From: Aliidiomarina celeris
GTDB lineage: Bacteria > Pseudomonadota > Gammaproteobacteria > Enterobacterales > Alteromonadaceae
Direction of reading: 5' to 3'
Length of the DNA: 64,000 bases
Assembly: GCF_003316875.1 (NCBI RefSeq)
Contig: NZ_QMIL01000007.1
Location: forward strand, 62,001 to 126,000
A model generated the notes under the pieces. That model made no database searches. It worked only from the letters and a program-made list of their open reading frames with translations, and was not told the DNA's origin. Of this stretch, positions 61,494 through 64,000 are shown piece after piece. The translations under genes and the position numbers were made by a program. Every line of letters begins with the position of its first letter. Position 1 is the stretch's first letter.

Positions 61494-63485
61494 GTGCCAA
61501 GCCCATTGCGTAATTTCTACAACCACCAATGCGACCATAATTCTCGAACGCTTATTCTTTGGAATGCGCCCGCTGATAATGAACCCAGTACCGAGCTAGT
61601 GGTGGAGCTTCTGCGCGAACATGGTGCACTGGAGATTACCGGGCGAAGCGACTTTCGTATGCAGCTGGGGAAAGAGCATGCTTTGCTGTATGCAGACTAC
61701 AGAAACGGTTGGAATGCCGACCAATGGGCAGCATTAACAGGAACCGTTGTTGGCGGCGGAATTATTGTGGTGAGAGCAAGCCCTCAGTTGTTAAAAACAC
61801 CCTCGTTTTGCCATTTTTTGCGATTTTTCAAGCCAACCGACTATTTCAATTGCCAGCAAGATCAATCGCTTATTGACTTTTTTGGCGGGTGGAAGCCACC
61901 CCAGAGCAACCCTGCGTTTAACCCAACACAATCGCAGCAAGACATTATACATAGCCTACTGAGCTTACAGTCGAACCAAGTGCTGATACTGAATGCAGCT
62001 AGGGGTAGAGGAAAAACCGCAACGTTAAATGCTTGGCTTCGGCAAACATTGGCTTTACCACAGCATACACATTCACGTTTTTTTGTTTGTGCTCCTTCAA
62101 AGCAACAGGCGGTTGTTTACCCACTCGAACACAGTAACGTTTATTTTTTATCACCGGACCAACTTGAGCAACATGAATGGCTCATTTACGACACTCTCAT
62201 TTTTGATGAAGCGGCAACGCTGCCGGTTCGAGCCCAAAATGCCATACTAACTTTCCCGGGCATATTAGTACTTGCCACTACAACCGAGGGATATGAGTAC
62301 GCGGGTAGGGGCTTTCGCATTCGCTTTGAGGCTGAGCTTGCAAAACATTTTGGGCAAGTAACACTTGCCACCTTACAGCAGCCTATTCGTTGGGGAGTAA
62401 ATGACCCAGTTGAGCACGCGAACAAAGAGGCTTTTGCACTTTACTCGCCAGTAAGTGACCCTACGAGTGAATACGTGCCACAAGAGTTCAAATACCATCG
62501 GCAAGGCGCATTTCAATTTAGCTGTAATCAAGCGCACTCCCTCATACTGCAGGAACGCCTTGAAGTATTTCAATTGCTAAGCGACGCACATTACCAAACG
62601 CGACCAAGTGATTTTCAGCTGTTACTGGACGACACGAGTCAAGTTTTAATGACTTTACATATTAGCAATGTGCTTGTTGGTGTAGCTTGGCTTGCCGCAG
62701 AAGGCCCCTTGATTGCAGACTTAATTGAACCCATTACCAAGGGCATTCGACGCCCACCTGGTAACTTGTTACCACAAAGTTATGCCTATTATTCGAAGCA
62801 ACCAGAGTTGGCGAGCATGCGCCATATTCGTGTGGTTCGTATTGCCATTAAAGAGGGCGTTCGAAGCCTCGGCTTAGGCTCTGCCCTGCTCTACGCCATA
62901 ACTCAGTGGGCTATTGAGCAAAAGTTTGATGCGCTCGGTACGAGTTTTGGTTTAACGCAAAAGCTCGCGCATTTTTGGAGCCATAATAATTGGTTACCAA
63001 TTCGTATAGGCCATAAACCTGATCCTGCAAGTCGGTATCCGTCTGCTATTTTTGCTTACCCTATTTCAAAACGAGCACAGCACGCCTTGAGACTGTTAGC
63101 GCAATTTCTTATTAGCGAGTTACAGTTCCGTACTGTCGGTAAGCTTCATTACTGGCAATCAATAGATACCGACATGGCGGTTTTTCTGCGCCACCAAAGT
63201 GGTGTTGAACAGGCGCCAAAAGAGCGTTTACGACAACGTTGGCGTGAACTTGGCCAAGCATTTGCTCATGGTGAGTTGAATTTTTTAGATTACAAACCAT
63301 GGCTTGCGGCCGCATTTGCCTGGCATTGGATCCCTCATGATTTTGTACAATCTGAGTTACTGAGAGCAGCCCTAGATGACCCTGGCGACCTCACTGAACT
63401 TGCTGAAAGACACGGATTCAGCGGTAAAAAAGCCGCTTTGAAGCAGTTGCGTGAAGTTTGTCTGCAACTGCATCAGGCAGTATAG
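61494..63485 (+). CDS. tmcA: tRNA(Met) cytidine acetyltransferase TmcA
   Basis: TmcA makes N4-acetylcytidine at the wobble base of elongator tRNA-Met using acetyl-CoA and ATP/GTP. The N-terminal DUF1726 region is followed by an RNA helicase module with Walker A LNAARGRGKTATLNAWL and the DEAA box IFDEAATLPV with TTTEGYEYAGRGFRIRFEAE. A GNAT acetyltransferase domain (HIRVVRIAIKEGVRSLGLGS) and a C-terminal tRNA-binding helical domain come next. The start is probably GTG 61494, about 11 bases after AAGG; TTG 61470 is an alternative. The protein has 663 residues, close to E. coli TmcA. Confidence 0.94.
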   Translation: MPSPLRNFYNHQCDHNSRTLILWNAPADNEPSTELVVELLREHGALEITGRSDFRMQLGKEHALLYADYRNGWNADQWAALTGTVVGGGIIVVRASPQLLKTPSFCHFLRFFKPTDYFNCQQDQSLIDFFGGWKPPQSNPAFNPTQSQQDIIHSLLSLQSNQVLILNAARGRGKTATLNAWLRQTLALPQHTHSRFFVCAPSKQQAVVYPLEHSNVYFLSPDQLEQHEWLIYDTLIFDEAATLPVRAQNAILTFPGILVLATTTEGYEYAGRGFRIRFEAELAKHFGQVTLATLQQPIRWGVNDPVEHANKEAFALYSPVSDPTSEYVPQEFKYHRQGAFQFSCNQAHSLILQERLEVFQLLSDAHYQTRPSDFQLLLDDTSQVLMTLHISNVLVGVAWLAAEGPLIADLIEPITKGIRRPPGNLLPQSYAYYSKQPELASMRHIRVVRIAIKEGVRSLGLGSALLYAITQWAIEQKFDALGTSFGLTQKLAHFWSHNNWLPIRIGHKPDPASRYPSAIFAYPISKRAQHALRLLAQFLISELQFRTVGKLHYWQSIDTDMAVFLRHQSGVEQAPKERLRQRWRELGQAFAHGELNFLDYKPWLAAAFAWHWIPHDFVQSELLRAALDDPGDLTELAERHGFSGKKAALKQLREVCLQLHQAV

Positions 63486-63520
63486 TAAGGCCATTCGTTA
63501 TTATCCAAGGTGCATTTTGC

Positions 63521-64000
63521 ATGAACATTATTGGCAGAAATCTGCTCATCTCAGGTTTGTTCTTTTTCGCGCTATTTATGATCGTGAGTTGCGCGCAGAG
63601 GCCAGCACAAGACACGACGCCACCAACCGGCTTAGAATATCCTTACACGCCTGAAAGCGACCAAAACGACAAGTACCACGGCGTAGACGTAGCCGACCCG
63701 TATCGGTGGTTGGAGAATTTAAACAGCACTGAAGTTCAACAGTGGGTTGCCAGCCAAAATGCGTTTACCCGTAACACGCTCAACATTCGTAACCAAAGCG
63801 ACACTTTTAAGCAGCGCCTAACCGACTTATGGAATTACGAACGTATTGGCACGCCGTTTCGCCATGGCGATCGCTACTTCTATTACCGTAACGACGGTCT
63901 ACAAAACCAGTCTGTACTCTATGTTACCGATCATCCGGGTAATGTTGGAAAAGCACTGATAGATCCGAACGGGTTCAGTAACGACGGTACCGTTGCTCTT
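63521..64000 (+). CDS. Prolyl oligopeptidase (S9A), lipoprotein, 5' part only
   Basis: The first 160 codons of a prolyl endopeptidase; the gene runs off the window. A hydrophobic N-terminus (LLISGLFFFALFMIVS) ends at a lipobox-like Cys24, so the enzyme is probably a periplasmic lipoprotein. The propeller-domain opening DKYHGVDVADPYRWLENLNS and the segment FYYRNDGLQNQSVLYV are characteristic of S9A prolyl oligopeptidases. The catalytic Ser, Asp and His lie outside the window. AAGG precedes the ATG by about ten bases. Such exported peptidases suit a peptide-consuming lifestyle. Confidence 0.9.
   Translation, partial: MNIIGRNLLISGLFFFALFMIVSCAQRPAQDTTPPTGLEYPYTPESDQNDKYHGVDVADPYRWLENLNSTEVQQWVASQNAFTRNTLNIRNQSDTFKQRLTDLWNYERIGTPFRHGDRYFYYRNDGLQNQSVLYVTDHPGNVGKALIDPNGFSNDGTVAL

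Overview
The window reads as a dense, housekeeping-rich piece of a gammaproteobacterial chromosome. The blocks yggS-proC-yggT and rdgB-hemW-trmB-mutY-yggX follow the Escherichia coli order with lineage-specific changes. The overall protein flavour (short PutA, GspA-GspB fusion, HD-GYP and class III cyclase signalling, lipoprotein prolyl oligopeptidase, TmcA) suggests Alteromonadales, perhaps Idiomarinaceae. That family placement is inference from remembered homologues, not a search.

Layout. 1-9 kb: 3' end of putA, a tiny PLDc_N membrane gene, rlmD, a secreted unknown, an orphan MASE1 protein, an acyl-CoA dehydrogenase with a PsrA-like operator, and a fused gspAB gene. 9-25 kb: cca, folB-folK, plsY, tsaD, pilT, yggS-proC-yggT-DUF4426, nhaP2, rdgB-hemW, trmB, mutY-yggX, proB-proA and tRNA-Phe. 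25.3-25.9 kb: a tandem array whose units are tiled almost entirely with short perfect hairpins. 26-31 kb: a secreted dienelactone-hydrolase-like enzyme and an iron(III) ABC importer behind a Fur-box-like site. 31-36 kb: HD-GYP phosphodiesterase, class II-type cyclic nucleotide phosphodiesterase and CHASE2-adenylyl cyclase in tight succession, then DUF3429, a Ca/Na exchanger and a LysR regulator on the other strand. 38-41 kb: yceI, a GNAT enzyme, a dGTPase and rsuA.

41-48.5 kb is the most accessory stretch. Three different photolyase/cryptochrome proteins lie together with DUF2256 and a flavin reductase. They are interrupted by a tnpB-only IS200/IS605-type element and a toxin-antitoxin pair whose ParE-like toxin is frameshifted. 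48.5-54.8 kb: fadH, a membrane protein, a sorbosone/glucose dehydrogenase-like protein, a class 3 aldehyde dehydrogenase and the co-chaperone cnoX.

54.9-59.6 kb is the best candidate for an undescribed system. It is a compact operon of an MlaE-type permease, an ABC ATPase homologue that has lost essentially every catalytic motif, an MCE (MlaD-like) protein, a TPR lipoprotein, a 108-residue unknown and a Kdo-kinase-like protein. Together they suggest an envelope lipid/LPS trafficking machine with an inactive or borrowed ATPase. The window ends with remnants of an Rhs-like toxin tip with a putative secreted partner, yjdM, a DUF4442 thioesterase-like gene, tmcA and the start of a lipoprotein prolyl oligopeptidase.

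The genes are very tightly packed. Several convergent pairs overlap at their 3' ends, and some stem-loops sit inside coding ends.
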